Counted from the stretch's first letter, positions 8,120-17,238 are shown. The stretch: DNA of 47,490 nt from Desulfobacteraceae bacterium (GCA_003599475.1 QZKK01000067.1:1-47490); one strand, 5' to 3'. Notes: generated from the letters alone by a model not told the origin. Program-made: numbers and translations.

Positions 8120-8989
8120 CTATAGTCCCCGCAGCCACTCCGGTTTCAACGGGACAAGCCCCTGGAGTGCATCGTCGATGAGCCTTAAGATTTCTTCCCT
8201 GTCTCTGGGAAGTCTTGCTTTGAGGGGCAGGTAGTTCGAAGCGTGGTTCGCATGGAAAAGGCCGCGCGTAAGCTGCGTCGATGCGATCATGGTCCTCAGC
8301 TCTTTCAGCATTTCATCCGGTTCGAGGCGTTGGAACTTTCCGGCCGTATAGTCTCTGTGGAGGGGGGTTCCCGGGATCAGCATGAGGCTGAGTGCCCCCA
8401 CGTATTCCGGATCGATGGCGGAAAGGACCCGTCCCGTTTCCTCTGCATGGATATGGGAACGCTTTCTTCCGGCGATTCCCAGCAGCACGGTAATGGAAAG
8501 TTTGATTCCTGCTGAGCGCGCCTTTCTCCCCATCCGGATCATCTCTTCTGAATCAGCTCCTTTTCTGATGGCCTCCAGAGTCAAATCATCGCCGGTTTCA
8601 AGGCCCATATACGCAATTCCAAGACCGTGCTCCCGCAGAATCCTGAGCTCTTCGTCCGTCTTCATCTTCAGACTCTTCGCATTGGCATACACTCCCACCC
8701 GCGTCACCCACGGAAGCCGGTTTCTAATTGCCGAAAGAATCTTCAGCAGCCGCTCCTGCGGAAGGATCAGCGCATCTCCGTCGCACAGGAAGACCCGCCG
8801 CTGATTTTTGCAGTAGGCCGCAGCAAACCCGATGTCCTCCATCACGATTGCTTCTTCCTTGATTCGGAAAAGCTCCCCCCGGTAGGTGCCGCAAAATGTG
8901 CATTTGTTCCGGGAACACCCCACCGTTGCCTGCAGCAGAATGCTGTTTGCCTCGCTTGGCGGCCGGATGATGTTTCCCTCGTAATGCAT
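8120..8989 (-). CDS. Radical SAM protein (Elp3/HemN-like class), function unknown
   Basis: 289 aa. Start at ATG 8989 (MHYEGNIIRPPSEANS), the usual N-terminus of this family; the frame extends upstream through repeat DNA that is not coding-like. The cluster motif is CSRNKCTFC (Cys 25, 30, 33, spacing C-x4-C-x2-C). Further motifs are FLCDGDALIL, GLETGDD (a SAM-contacting segment) and LLGIAGRKRS. The C-terminal part (LMLIPGTPLHRD, HASNYLPLKARLP) is typical of a conserved family of anaerobic radical SAM enzymes annotated only generally. No substrate can be assigned. Confidence 0.8.
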   Translation of the reverse strand: MHYEGNIIRPPSEANSILLQATVGCSRNKCTFCGTYRGELFRIKEEAIVMEDIGFAAAYCKNQRRVFLCDGDALILPQERLLKILSAIRNRLPWVTRVGVYANAKSLKMKTDEELRILREHGLGIAYMGLETGDDLTLEAIRKGADSEEMIRMGRKARSAGIKLSITVLLGIAGRKRSHIHAEETGRVLSAIDPEYVGALSLMLIPGTPLHRDYTAGKFQRLEPDEMLKELRTMIASTQLTRGLFHANHASNYLPLKARLPRDREEILRLIDDALQGLVPLKPEWLRGL

Positions 8990-8994
8990 GTGGA

Positions 8995-9025
8995 GGTTCC
9001 AGGTGTCAGGTTTCAGTGTCAGCTT
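8995..9025. repeat. Short single-arm heptad repeat
   Basis: Words GGTTCCA, GGTGTCA, GGTTTCA, GTGTCAG just upstream of the radical SAM start; same family as at 2268, 15209 and 44652 but without a visible second arm. Downstream, AGGGGGTGACCCCTTT at about 9060 is a small palindrome. Confidence 0.5.
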
Positions 9026-9197
9026 GGGGGTCAGCCTTTTATAATCTTGATTATAATCTGAGGGGGTGACCCCTTTCTCTGATGCGCCACTATAATGATT
9101 CAGGGTTGCAGAGTCAATTCCAACATTCTTGTTGAACCGACTCAGCCGCTTAACGGCCGGAGACCTGAAACCTCTCCCCGGCTCGGTTCTCATTTGC

Positions 9198-9226
9198 TTG
9201 ACACCGATAGACGAGTTGCCTATATT
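9198..9226 (+). promoter_or_regulatory. Sigma-70-type promoter for map
   Basis: TTGACA at 9198-9203 and TATATT at 9221-9226 with a 17-nt spacer, 58 nt before the map start codon. Confidence 0.65.
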
Positions 9227-9284
9227 CATCCGATAGCTCAAAAGCTGGAAGGCCAAAAGTTCGAAGGATAAACTGGATTTCCTC

Positions 9285-10166
9285 ATGAAGCTGAGAACAG
9301 AAAAGGTCGGCCGGAATGATCCCTGCCCTTGCGGCAGCGGGTTGAAATACAAGAAATGCTGCCTCGACGCAAGCGGAAAGGAAGGCGACGATCTGAAGTC
9401 CGTTTATGCAGAAAAATACGATATTCGATTGAAGGAGCCGAAGGACATCGAAGGGATCCGCGCCGCGGGAAGGCTTGTCATGGAAACCCTCGATCTGGTG
9501 GAAGCGCAGATCCGGCCCGGGTTGACCACCGATGAAATCAATACCCTGGTTCATGACGTCACAATCAGTAACGGCGCCATACCGGCCCCTCTGAATTACA
9601 GGGGGTTCCCTAAAAGCGTATGTACTTCGGTAAACGAAGTGATCTGCCACGGCATACCGGGAAGATATCGGCTGAAAGAAGGCGACATCATCAATGTGGA
9701 TGTCACCCCGATTCTAAACGGCTACTATGCGGATGCCAGTAAAACCTTCTTCGTGGGAGCCCCGGGTCCGGGCGCGGAAAAGATCGTTCGGGTGGCGCTG
9801 GAGAGTCTTCGGATCGGAATGTCCATGGTCAGATCCGGTAATCGCGTCGGGGACATCGGTTGGGCGATCCAGCGGTTTGCCGAAGATGAAGGCTGCTCGG
9901 TGGTGAGGGATTTTGTCGGACACGGCGTGGGTTTCGGTTTTCATGAGCCCCCCCAAATCCCCCATTTCGGCCGCAAAGGGGAGGGGATCGCGCTGGTCCC
10001 CGGAATGGTTTTCACCATCGAACCGATGATCAATCTCGGAAAGAAGGAACTCTACATCCTGGAAGACAATTGGACGGCGGTCACACGGGACAGAAGCCTT
10101 TCGGCACAATTCGAGCAGACCCTTCTGGTAACCGAAGATGGATTCGAGAGCCTGACACCCTTCTGA
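9285..10166 (+). CDS. map: Methionine aminopeptidase type I with N-terminal SEC-C motif
   Basis: 293 aa. Removes the initiator methionine from nascent proteins. Residues 9-26 form a SEC-C zinc motif ([18 protein letters not shown]), as in the MAP variants of many deltaproteobacteria and clostridia. The catalytic domain runs from about 45 to 290 and contains the metal ligands in [14 protein letters not shown] (two Asp), [12 protein letters not shown] (His), TIEPMI (Glu) and the final [11 protein letters not shown] (Glu). A good promoter lies upstream; the gene stands alone between divergent and convergent neighbours. Confidence 0.95.
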   Translation: MKLRTEKVGRNDPCPCGSGLKYKKCCLDASGKEGDDLKSVYAEKYDIRLKEPKDIEGIRAAGRLVMETLDLVEAQIRPGLTTDEINTLVHDVTISNGAIPAPLNYRGFPKSVCTSVNEVICHGIPGRYRLKEGDIINVDVTPILNGYYADASKTFFVGAPGPGAEKIVRVALESLRIGMSMVRSGNRVGDIGWAIQRFAEDEGCSVVRDFVGHGVGFGFHEPPQIPHFGRKGEGIALVPGMVFTIEPMINLGKKELYILEDNWTAVTRDRSLSAQFEQTLLVTEDGFESLTPF

Positions 10167-10258
10167 ATGTCCAATGTAAAATGTCCAATGTAGAATGTCC
10201 AAATATGACATGCCCCCCTGGACATTGGAAATTCTGCATTCTACATTGGAAATTCTAT
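10165..10258. repeat. Inverted heptad repeat in the map/pepA convergent gap
   Basis: Left arm: AATGTCC, AATGTAA, AATGTCC, AATGTAG, AATGTCC. Right arm: GGACATT, GGAAATT, CTGCATT, CTACATT, GGAAATT. The arms are near complements separated by a short C-rich core. It fills the space between two convergent stop codons. Confidence 0.8.
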
Positions 10259-11736
10259 AGCTTTTCCAGGAGATCGCACAGCAGGCGGACCCCGAAGCCG
10301 GTGGCCCCGGCTCCGCAGTATGCCGACTCTTTCTTCAGGTATGAAGGACCTGCAATGTCGATATGCGCCCATCGGGTGTCACATCGGGTGCGGTCGATGA
10401 ATTCATTCAAGAACAGCGCCGCCACGATGGCTCCGCCCCAGCGGGAATCTCCGACGTTTTTCAAATCGGCAAAGTCGCTCTTTAAATGCTCCTTGTAGTC
10501 CTGCGGCATCGGCATTTGCCAGCATCGCTCCCCGGTTTTCTCCCCGGATCCGAGGATCCGCTCCGCCAGCCGGTCGTCCATGGAAAATACCCCCGCAATC
10601 TTTTCCCCCAATGCAATCACGCATGCACCGGTCAGGGTTGCCAGATCGATCAACGTATCGGGTTTGTAGGTCTTTACGGCATAAGCCAGGGTATCGGCTA
10701 AAATCAGGCGACCTTCGGCATCCGTATTTCCGATCTCGATCGATTTCCCGGAAAAGGAGCGAACAATGTCTCCGGGCCGGACAGCCGAACCGGAAGGCAT
10801 GTTTTCAACGATCGGCATCAGACCGATCAGATTCAGTTTCGGCTGGAGCCTTGCAGCCGCAATCAGGGTCGCCGCTACGATCGCAGCTCCGGACATATCC
10901 GCTTTCATCCCATCCAGAGAGCCGCCGGGCTTCAAATTGATTCCGCCCGAGTCGAAAGTAACCCCTTTACCGACCAGTACGACTGTTTTTTCGGCATCTT
11001 TTGCATGCTGCTCCACAATAACCAGCCTGGGCTTGCTGCGGCTGCCGCCTGCGACTGCCAGCAGCGCACCGAATTTTTTCTGTTTCAATGCTTTCTCGTC
11101 GAGGACCGTAGCCTTCAGATGGTGTTTTTCGGCAGCCCGGGCGATCGAGGCGGCAAACAGCTCCGGAGTTTTGTCGTTTGAAGGGGTATTGACCCAATCC
11201 CTGGCGAGATGGGCGGCTCCGCAGACAGTTTCGATGCGGCCGCACAGCCGGGAGGCGTCATCGGCCGAAGACCGGTCCGTCAGAAGAGTGATTTTTCCAA
11301 GCGCTTTGATTTTTTCCTCTTTCCTGTATTTGGAGAAAAGATGGTTTGCCAGGACTGCGCCTTCCCCCAGGGCTTCCAGCAGGTTCGGCATTTCCATGCC
11401 GAGCTCACCCGATGAGGGGACGGCAATGGAAAGCGCCTCCACACCTTTTTTCATGGCATCCCTGACAGCTTTGCCCGAAGCGGCTCGAAGAGATTCGGCG
11501 TCGACTTTTCCAATTTTTCCGATTCCCATCACCGTGACTCTGCCCGCCTTGATTTCCGGCGGTGAATAAAACGTGATCTCATCTTTTTCCATGCCTTTGA
11601 ATTCATCAAGGGATCTGGCTTTTCGGATCAGTGATTGGATCGCTTTGTCTGCATAAATTTCTTTGTCTTCGCATGCCATGATCATCAGCGCATCGAGTCG
11701 ATCCTTTTTAAAGTCGAACGATTTTATCTGAAGCAA
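10255..11736 (-). CDS. pepA: Leucyl aminopeptidase (cytosol aminopeptidase, M17)
   Basis: 493 aa. Dinuclear zinc/manganese exopeptidase for peptide turnover; some M17 members also bind DNA. The C-terminal catalytic domain shows GKGVTFDSGGINLKPGG, MKADMSGAA, the NTDAEGRL signature with metal-binding Asp and Glu, and ARDWVNTPSNDKTP at the domain junction. The start is TTG 11736 with a strong AAGGAGG site 8 nt upstream. A repeat-filled gap separates it from the upstream transglycosylase gene, so it may have its own promoter. Confidence 0.95.
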   Translation of the reverse strand: MLQIKSFDFKKDRLDALMIMACEDKEIYADKAIQSLIRKARSLDEFKGMEKDEITFYSPPEIKAGRVTVMGIGKIGKVDAESLRAASGKAVRDAMKKGVEALSIAVPSSGELGMEMPNLLEALGEGAVLANHLFSKYRKEEKIKALGKITLLTDRSSADDASRLCGRIETVCGAAHLARDWVNTPSNDKTPELFAASIARAAEKHHLKATVLDEKALKQKKFGALLAVAGGSRSKPRLVIVEQHAKDAEKTVVLVGKGVTFDSGGINLKPGGSLDGMKADMSGAAIVAATLIAAARLQPKLNLIGLMPIVENMPSGSAVRPGDIVRSFSGKSIEIGNTDAEGRLILADTLAYAVKTYKPDTLIDLATLTGACVIALGEKIAGVFSMDDRLAERILGSGEKTGERCWQMPMPQDYKEHLKSDFADLKNVGDSRWGGAIVAALFLNEFIDRTRCDTRWAHIDIAGPSYLKKESAYCGAGATGFGVRLLCDLLEKL

Positions 11737-11756
11737 CGCTTGATCCTCCTTTTAAG

Positions 11757-11850
11757 AGTAAAAATCCAAAATCCGAATATCGAAATCCGAAACAAATTCG
11801 AAACAAATTCGAAACTCAAAATGCAAAATAAACAAACACTTATAAGTTTC
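11757..11850. repeat. AAATCCG-type heptad repeats upstream of pepA
   Basis: AAAATCC, AAAATCC, GAATATC, GAAATCC, then two copies of GAAACAAATTC and AAAATGC/AAAATAA words. Same family as the long inverted repeat at 4527-4703. Confidence 0.7.
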
Positions 11851-11905
11851 TGATTCGATCAAACCGGGCGCTTCGGCGGGAAACCTCCGAACGCCGAACA
11901 CTGTG

Positions 11906-13006
11906 TTATTGTGTCTGGTAGCCCGGATCCTCGGGGGCGATGATCAAACGGTCGCCCGGGTAAATGGGCCGGGTCGGATTCCGTCGGTTCCAGATCAGAA
12001 GGGCGGGCAGCGGTACCCTGAAGCGGTCCGCGATCGACGAAAGGGTGTCGCCCTGCTGAACGACGTAAACACGGTTTTCTCTATTCGGCTGCCATTTTAC
12101 GAGAAGCTCTTCGAAACGGGATTGAAATTTTTCCGCAGCCCCCCTGGGAACGGTAAGATTGTGGGAACCCGGAGGCAGGTAGTAGCCCCGGATTTCAGGA
12201 TTCAAATCCTTGATCTTTTTAAAGGTGGTTTTCGCGGCTTTCGCAGCCATCAAAATGGGAATCTCCACTTTGAGATCCAGGCGAATCCGATCGAACTGGA
12301 GAGGAGGGTAGAGATCCTGTGATGTAAAATGGAAGCCGTAACTCGAAGGGTCGGACAGGATCTGTTTGGCGGCGAGAATCCTGAAGATATAGCGCTGTGT
12401 TTCGAGGGGAAGATAGAGATCGCAGTAGGAACGGGTTCCCTGGGCCAGGATTTCAGCCGCCATTCCCTCTTCACCCATGTTGAAAGCAGCGGCCGCCACC
12501 GCCCAGGACCCGAATCGAATATAGAGCGCTTTGAGGTACCGGAGGGCCGCCCCTGTGGAAGGGATCACGTTCCGGCGTTCATCGATCATCGCGTTGACCG
12601 TCAGCCCGTATTTTTGCGCGGTTTCGGGGAGAAACTGCCAGAAACCGACGGCCCCCTTGGGGGATCCGATATCGGGGCGAAGAGCGCTTTCGATGAGGGG
12701 GATATACTTCAGGTCTTCGGGCAGCGACGCCTCCTTGATCATGGCTTCGATCAGGGGGAGATATCGGTTTGCCCGTTTTGCCCAGAGGATGACCTGCGGC
12801 CGGTCCCAAAGTGTAAGCAGAAGCTCCTTTTCCGCTCGCTCCCTGACCTCCGGATCGTCCAGCAGCACTGCTTCCCCGCAAAATTCGAGAGGGGCCCGAT
12901 TCCGAACGATGGAAATCAGGGAAGGGGTTCCGGAAGGCTCGAGCAGACCGCCGTGCGCCTGGGAACCGATCAGAATCAACAGGCAAAATAGCAGGGATCG
13001 GGTCAT
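11906..13006 (-). CDS. Membrane-bound lytic transglycosylase with LysM domain (MltD-like)
   Basis: 366 aa. Signal peptide at residues 1-19 (LLFCLLILIGSQAHG). The SLT/GEWL domain covers about 80-220: IPLIESALRP holds the catalytic Glu, followed by GSPKGAVGFWQFLPETAQKYGL, DERRNVIPSTGAALRYL and AAAFNMGE. A LysM peptidoglycan-binding repeat lies at about 312-356 (YVVQQGDTLSSIADRFRV, NPTRPIYPGDRLII). It cleaves peptidoglycan in the periplasm. MltD homologues often carry more LysM copies; here there is one. Its start overlaps the larE stop by 4 nt. Confidence 0.9.
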   Translation of the reverse strand: MTRSLLFCLLILIGSQAHGGLLEPSGTPSLISIVRNRAPLEFCGEAVLLDDPEVRERAEKELLLTLWDRPQVILWAKRANRYLPLIEAMIKEASLPEDLKYIPLIESALRPDIGSPKGAVGFWQFLPETAQKYGLTVNAMIDERRNVIPSTGAALRYLKALYIRFGSWAVAAAAFNMGEEGMAAEILAQGTRSYCDLYLPLETQRYIFRILAAKQILSDPSSYGFHFTSQDLYPPLQFDRIRLDLKVEIPILMAAKAAKTTFKKIKDLNPEIRGYYLPPGSHNLTVPRGAAEKFQSRFEELLVKWQPNRENRVYVVQQGDTLSSIADRFRVPLPALLIWNRRNPTRPIYPGDRLIIAPEDPGYQTQ

Positions 13007-13872
13007 TCCCTCTCTTTCCGTTTCAATACGGCGTTCAGTGAACCGCTTTTAAATCCGCCCAGATCGAGGGAAACGTAGGTGAATCCGAGCGCATGGAGCC
13101 TCTCTAGAATCCGCTCCCTTTTGTTCAGGACGAGGGTGAAATCTTCCGGCCGCACTTCGATTCTTGCGGAACTCCCATGATGACGGACGCGATACACTTT
13201 AAAACCCAGATCATATAGGAGATCCTCGGCCTTTTCAACCTGAAGCAGCTTCTCGGCCGTGACCGTTTCCCCGTAAGCGATTCTGCTGGCCATGCACGGC
13301 ATGGCCGCTTTTACGGCGATCTCCTCAAGTCCATAATGGGCACAAACCGAACGGATGCATTCCTTATTGAAGCCGAGCTCTACATAGGGTGCGAAAACAC
13401 CGGCCTCTTCGGCCGCCTTGTGACCGGGGCGGTGGTCTCCGAGATCGTCAAGATTCATGCCGAAAAAAAAGGGCCATTCCGTTCCATACGGGTGTTCCAG
13501 CCTGCTTTTCAGATCGTTGAGCTTTTTGAACAGGTCCTTTTTGCAGTGGTAGCATCGGTCCGCCATATTTTTCCGGTAGAGCGGATCTTCCAGTTCCTGC
13601 GTTTGCACAACCTGAAGCGGGATGCGGTGCATTTCGGCAAACCGCAGCGCGGAGCCGTATTCTCTTCGCGCCAGGGAAGGGCTGTCGGCCAGGACCGCCA
13701 GCATGCGGTTTCCAAGCGATCGGTGGGCCGCATAGGCCAACAGGGAACTGTCGACTCCGCCGCTGTACGCGATGATCGCCCCGGTGCGGCGCTTGAAGAA
13801 GTAGTCTTCGAGCCTGCGGGCAAGCGCTTCGGGGCTCGTTTCTTCCGAGACTTGTTTTTCATGATGTTTCAA
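13003..13872 (-). CDS. larE: ATP-dependent sulfur transferase, LarE family
   Basis: 289 aa. PP-loop pyrophosphatase-type sulfur transferase; LarE makes the pincer thiolates of the nickel cofactor of lactate racemase-type enzymes. The PP-loop SGGVDSS is at residues 37-43. Cysteines that matter in the family are visible in RCYHCK and in PCMASRIAYGE, the latter at the position of the sacrificial or cluster-binding Cys. The start is TTG 13872, with an AAGGAG site upstream, overlapping the preceding gene by 14 nt. No larA, larB or larC lies in the window, so the substrate is unproven; other LarE-like proteins may serve other thiolations. Confidence 0.82.
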   Translation of the reverse strand: MKHHEKQVSEETSPEALARRLEDYFFKRRTGAIIAYSGGVDSSLLAYAAHRSLGNRMLAVLADSPSLARREYGSALRFAEMHRIPLQVVQTQELEDPLYRKNMADRCYHCKKDLFKKLNDLKSRLEHPYGTEWPFFFGMNLDDLGDHRPGHKAAEEAGVFAPYVELGFNKECIRSVCAHYGLEEIAVKAAMPCMASRIAYGETVTAEKLLQVEKAEDLLYDLGFKVYRVRHHGSSARIEVRPEDFTLVLNKRERILERLHALGFTYVSLDLGGFKSGSLNAVLKRKERE

Positions 13873-14683
13873 AGGGGTTCTTCTCCTTGGGATGACGTTG
13901 GGATATGCCCTGAATGTCGGATTCGGTTACAATTTCTGCAAACCGCTTTCCGTTTCTGCTCTTTCCTTTATACAGGACCAGGCAGTCCTTTACGATCGAA
14001 ACAACCTCCTCTTCTCCATAAATGCCCGGCAATTCCGTGGCAAGCCGAGGGTGTCTTCCCAGTTTCCCGCCCAACTGAACCCTGTAGCCCTTTCGGGCCT
14101 CGGCGATGGTTCCGGTTGGGCAAACGGGTATGCACCGGCCGCACTTCAGGCATTTGTCCGCCAGAATCGAGGGGCAATTTTCGTCCGGATTCAGCGATAC
14201 GGCTTCCTCCCGGCAAACATCCACGCACGATTCACATCGGCTGCACGGCTCGCCGGTAATTCCCGGAACGCAGGCGCCGATGATGCCGATATCCTGTATC
14301 TGGGGTTGAGAGCAGGCGTTGGGACATTCCGCGATTGCCACCCGGAACTCATGGTGGAACTTGAGACTGCCTTTCACATGCCCTCTAAGAAAAGTCAAAA
14401 TATCTTGGTTCTTAAGAAGCGATTCAATTTTTTGCGCAAGAGAATCCCCCGGGGCCGCCCGATTGGGGCAGCCGCTCGGGCCGAAACAGCAGTCCAGTCG
14501 ATACCCCTTCACTTCGGATTCCATGCGGTGCAGATAGCGCTCTTTGGCGGCGTTGACCTCCAAAATGGAGACAACCGATCTGCCGGCTTCCTGCGCTTCC
14601 TTCTCGACCCTGGCACGCACTTTCTTTCGAACAAAAAACGGAACCTTTTTGATGGCCGCTTCGGCTTCAGCCGTCCATTCCAT
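13859..14683 (-). CDS. PCP-reductase domain / siroheme mini sulfite reductase / 2[4Fe-4S] ferredoxin fusion
   Basis: 274 aa from ATG 14683, which has a GGGAG site; a longer TTG start at 14761 is less likely. Three parts. Residues 1-55 resemble the small PCP_red domain ([21 protein letters not shown]). Residues 60-140 are a reduced nitrite/sulfite reductase half with the full siroheme-[4Fe-4S] ligand pattern, C66-x5-C72 and C120-x3-C124 (CFGPSGC, CPNAC). Residues 145-190 are a two-cluster ferredoxin (C147, 150, 153, 157 and C178, 181, 184, 188). This suggests a ferredoxin-fed low-molecular-weight sulfite or nitrite reductase. The next gene, larE, overlaps its 3' end, giving a sulfur-chemistry pair. 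Confidence 0.8.
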   Translation of the reverse strand: MEWTAEAEAAIKKVPFFVRKKVRARVEKEAQEAGRSVVSILEVNAAKERYLHRMESEVKGYRLDCCFGPSGCPNRAAPGDSLAQKIESLLKNQDILTFLRGHVKGSLKFHHEFRVAIAECPNACSQPQIQDIGIIGACVPGITGEPCSRCESCVDVCREEAVSLNPDENCPSILADKCLKCGRCIPVCPTGTIAEARKGYRVQLGGKLGRHPRLATELPGIYGEEEVVSIVKDCLVLYKGKSRNGKRFAEIVTESDIQGISQRHPKEKNPFETS

Positions 14684-14967
14684 GGCCCACTCCCAACGTA
14701 ATCGTTCGGCCCGCAAAGAGAAAGCAGGTGCAAGATGCTCTTGTGCTTTCGTATCCGCCAAGGCCTTTCAGAACGAATAGTAAACAATCTTCCGCATTTG
14801 CGCAACCTTGGCTGGAGATAACCTGTCGATGCTCACAGAGAATCGCTGGCGGAGAGGGGCGCCCTGTTTTAACCATTGAACATTTCCGGCATCTTTCGTA
14901 TAGAGATCATTTGTTCAGCGGCTCACACGAAAGAATCCGGACGGAATGCGAGTTCGCTCCGCCGGAC

Positions 14968-15007
14968 CCGCACCCGGCCGGCTTGTTTTGCCGGTGGCGG
15001 TTTTTCT
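14968..15007 (+). terminator. Intrinsic-terminator-like hairpin preceding the 56-aa gene
   Basis: Arms CCGCACCCGGC (14968-14978) and GCCGGTGGCGG (14990-15000) pair with one mismatch around an 11-nt loop and are followed by TTTTTCTT. A second GC-rich hairpin lies directly upstream (TCCGGACGGA 14936-14945 with TCCGCCGGA 14958-14966). No plus-strand gene lies upstream, so it may end a small RNA or form a leader attenuator. The rest of the 14684-15037 gap shows no supported gene; it must hold the promoter of the siroheme protein. Confidence 0.4.
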
Positions 15008-15037
15008 TGAACGAACAAACCCCCTCAGCCTGAGAAG

Positions 15038-15208
15038 ATGACCTACAATTTCGATCCGGAAAAATGGTACGAAAGGGAACGGAGCGTGCTGGAGGTGCTC
15101 CGCCGAGAAGGAAAAATCGATGGGGATGAATACCGATCCGCCATCGATGCACTCGACCGCCGGTACGATGAAATGCTGAAGCGGCTGGACGGTTCGTATC
15201 GGATTTGA
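15038..15208 (+). CDS. Small conserved hypothetical protein, 56 aa
   Basis: Encodes a highly charged protein beginning MTYNFDPEKWYERE and ending RRYDEMLKRLDGSYRI. It is probably mostly helical, with no cysteine and no membrane segment. The pattern (NFDPEKWYE ... GEIDEDEY-like ... ALDRRYDEM) resembles small proteins I remember from other deltaproteobacteria, but no function is known to me. The upstream GAGAAG is a weak ribosome site. Codon use and GC match its neighbours, and the frame is closed on both sides, which supports a real gene. Confidence 0.6.
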   Translation: MTYNFDPEKWYERERSVLEVLRREGKIDGDEYRSAIDALDRRYDEMLKRLDGSYRI

Positions 15209-15390
15209 AGGTTTCAGGTTTCGGGTTTCAGGTGTCAGCCTGTTGGGAGCATCCTCGTGTGAAACTTCAATATAGTGTTCAGTGTTCAGCGTTCAGCGTT
15301 CAGTGTTCAGGAGTGTTCAGTTTCCAGTTTCGATCAAACTGGCCGCCCAGCCAGAGGCCGGGCTGAAACCTGAACGCTGAAACCTCTATT
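15209..15390. repeat. Inverted heptad repeats between the 56-aa gene and the LUD gene
   Basis: GGTTTCA, GGTTTCG, GGTTTCA, GGTGTCA (15211-15238), then GTGTTCA/GTTCAGC words (15276-15320), a unique core of about 45 nt, and the complementary CTGAAAC, CTGAACG, CTGAAAC words (15363-15385). It reaches to within 15 nt of the LUD start codon. Confidence 0.8.
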
Positions 15391-15404
15391 TGAAAGGAGA
15401 TCCT

Positions 15405-16052
15405 GTGGAAGAAATCGAAAAGGAAAAGATGCGCAAACGCATTCCCAAGATGATCGAAGCGCTGAGAAAAAGGCAGTTCGACCCCCATTTTTTCGAAACC
15501 GTATCGGAAGCGAGAGATTTTATTCAGGGTCAGATCGCACCGGGTGAAACCGTCGGCATCGGAGGCTCCATCACCCTGCGCAGGGAATTGGGGATCGTCG
15601 AGGCGCTGCGAAACGGAGGAATTACCGTATATGACCACTGGGATGCCGAAGGAGATTCCGCACGCAGGCTGGAATTGAAAAGAACCCAGCGCAGTTCGGA
15701 TGTCTTTATTGCCGGTGTAAATGCTGCAACCGTCGACGGGATCCTGGTCAATCTCGATGGCGGCGGAAACCGGGTGGCCGGAACCTGCTCGGGGCCCAAA
15801 CGGGTGATCGTCGCCTTCGGCGCAAATAAGGTGGTCGAAAACCTCGACGAGGCGATTCATCGAACCCGCCATCATGCGGCCGTATTGAATGCCATACGCC
15901 TGGAAAGGAATACTCCTTGTGCGGAAACGGGAATCTGCAGCGACTGCAGTTCTCCCCAAAGGATCTGTGCGGCGCTGCTTATTCTGTTCAAACGGCCCAC
16001 CGATATCGACAAATTCACGGTAGTCCTGATCAATGAGCGGCTGGGGTATTGA
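15405..16052 (+). CDS. LUD-domain (LutC/DUF162-like) protein
   Basis: 215 aa from GTG 15405, which has AAAGGAG 5 nt upstream; the TTG at 15390 overlaps the Shine-Dalgarno and is rejected. Single LUD domain (about 15-200), related to LutC of the lactate utilisation LutABC system, seen here as GETVGIGGSITLRRELGI, TGVNAATVDG-like AGVNAATVDGILVN, and GPKRVIVAFGANKVVENLDEAI. Stand-alone LUD proteins of this size are common in anaerobes. A cysteine cluster near residue 170 (PCAETGICSDCSS) could bind a metal. lutA and lutB are absent here, so a lactate role is unproven. Confidence 0.82.
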   Translation: MEEIEKEKMRKRIPKMIEALRKRQFDPHFFETVSEARDFIQGQIAPGETVGIGGSITLRRELGIVEALRNGGITVYDHWDAEGDSARRLELKRTQRSSDVFIAGVNAATVDGILVNLDGGGNRVAGTCSGPKRVIVAFGANKVVENLDEAIHRTRHHAAVLNAIRLERNTPCAETGICSDCSSPQRICAALLILFKRPTDIDKFTVVLINERLGY

Positions 16053-16071
16053 TAGGATCGACTCAAGCAGG

Positions 16072-17238
16072 TCAATGGAAAAGCGACCGGAATAGATCCA
16101 TCAGATTCGATTTTTCTTCAAAGCCGATCCCCGGGGTTTCGGGCAGGCCGATGAAGCCGTCCCGGACGGGTGTGGTGTCCGCAAACCCGCCGAAGGGTGC
16201 AAAAACCTGAGGGTACGATTCGTTTCCTCCGAGCTGCAGACCGGCTGCAATATTCAGCGCGAACTGATGCCCGCCGTGCGGGATGCATCGGCGCTTCGAC
16301 CACCCCTGCGCTTCGACGGCCTTCAGCATCCGGATGTATTCGACAAGACCGTAGGACAATACCGGATCCATCTGCAGAATATCTTTTTCCCGGCGAAGGC
16401 CCGCATGCCTGAGCAGGTTCCGGGCATCCTGCATGGAGAAGAGGTTCTCTCCCGTAGCCAAAGGATTTCCGTATTCTTTCGCTAGATCCGCATGGAGAAG
16501 GTAGTCGAGAGGATCCGCCGGCTCCTCGAACCATCGGAGATTGTACGGCTCCATGGCTCTGGCATATTCGAGGGCCGTTTTGAAATCGAATCGGCCGTTG
16601 GCATCGACGGCCAGCCGGCTGCCGTCGCCGACGAGCTCGAGAACCGTTTCGATGCGCCGGAGGTCTTCCTTCAGGCTTGCGCCCCCGATTTTCATTTTTA
16701 CGATACGATACCCGAGGTCCAGGTAGCCCTTCATTTCGGCTTTCAGTTTTTCAAGATCCTTTTCGGGGGAATAGTACCCTCCGGCCGCATAGACGGATAC
16801 CTTCTCGTCGGCCCTTCCGTCGCCGTGATTTTCCGCCAGAAGACGATAAAGCGGCTTGCCCTCGATCTTTGCGACCGCATCCCAGACAGCCATATCCACG
16901 ACCCCCACGGCGACCGACCGTTCGCCGTGCCCACCGGGCTTTTCGTTGGACATCAGGATATCCCAGATCCCGAAAGGATCCAGGTTTCTCCCATCGGGGG
17001 TCAGGAGACGATCCGGCTCGGCGCCAGCGATTCGCGGGATGAATCGTTCCCGCAGCAGGCATCCTTGGGCATATCGGCCGTTGGAATTGAACCCGTAGCC
17101 GACGACCGGAGCCCCGTCCCGGATGAAGTCGGTGAAAATCGCAACAACCGAAACCGTCATTTTACCGAAATCGATGTAAGCGTTTCGGATGTCCGATGCG
17201 ATGGAAACGGTTTTTTCCCGAATTTCGACGATACGCAT
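16072..17238 (-). CDS. Enolase-superfamily acid-sugar dehydratase, D-tartrate dehydratase (TarD)-like
   Basis: 388 aa. Mandelate-racemase-type fold: capping domain then a TIM barrel that abstracts a proton next to a carboxylate. Visible catalytic set: KMK (K181, K183), Mg ligands D212 (VDANGR), E238 (FEEP) and E264 (ATGEN), and His in CIPHGGHQ (H321/H324). From memory, these positions are offset by only one residue from those of Bradyrhizobium D-tartrate dehydratase, and the NESYPQVFAPFGGF and PGIGFEEKS segments also fit that family. Divergent neighbour: a LUD protein. Upstream in the same direction is a RidA-like gene, so a small catabolic unit is possible. Confidence 0.72.
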   Translation of the reverse strand: MRIVEIREKTVSIASDIRNAYIDFGKMTVSVVAIFTDFIRDGAPVVGYGFNSNGRYAQGCLLRERFIPRIAGAEPDRLLTPDGRNLDPFGIWDILMSNEKPGGHGERSVAVGVVDMAVWDAVAKIEGKPLYRLLAENHGDGRADEKVSVYAAGGYYSPEKDLEKLKAEMKGYLDLGYRIVKMKIGGASLKEDLRRIETVLELVGDGSRLAVDANGRFDFKTALEYARAMEPYNLRWFEEPADPLDYLLHADLAKEYGNPLATGENLFSMQDARNLLRHAGLRREKDILQMDPVLSYGLVEYIRMLKAVEAQGWSKRRCIPHGGHQFALNIAAGLQLGGNESYPQVFAPFGGFADTTPVRDGFIGLPETPGIGFEEKSNLMDLFRSLFH

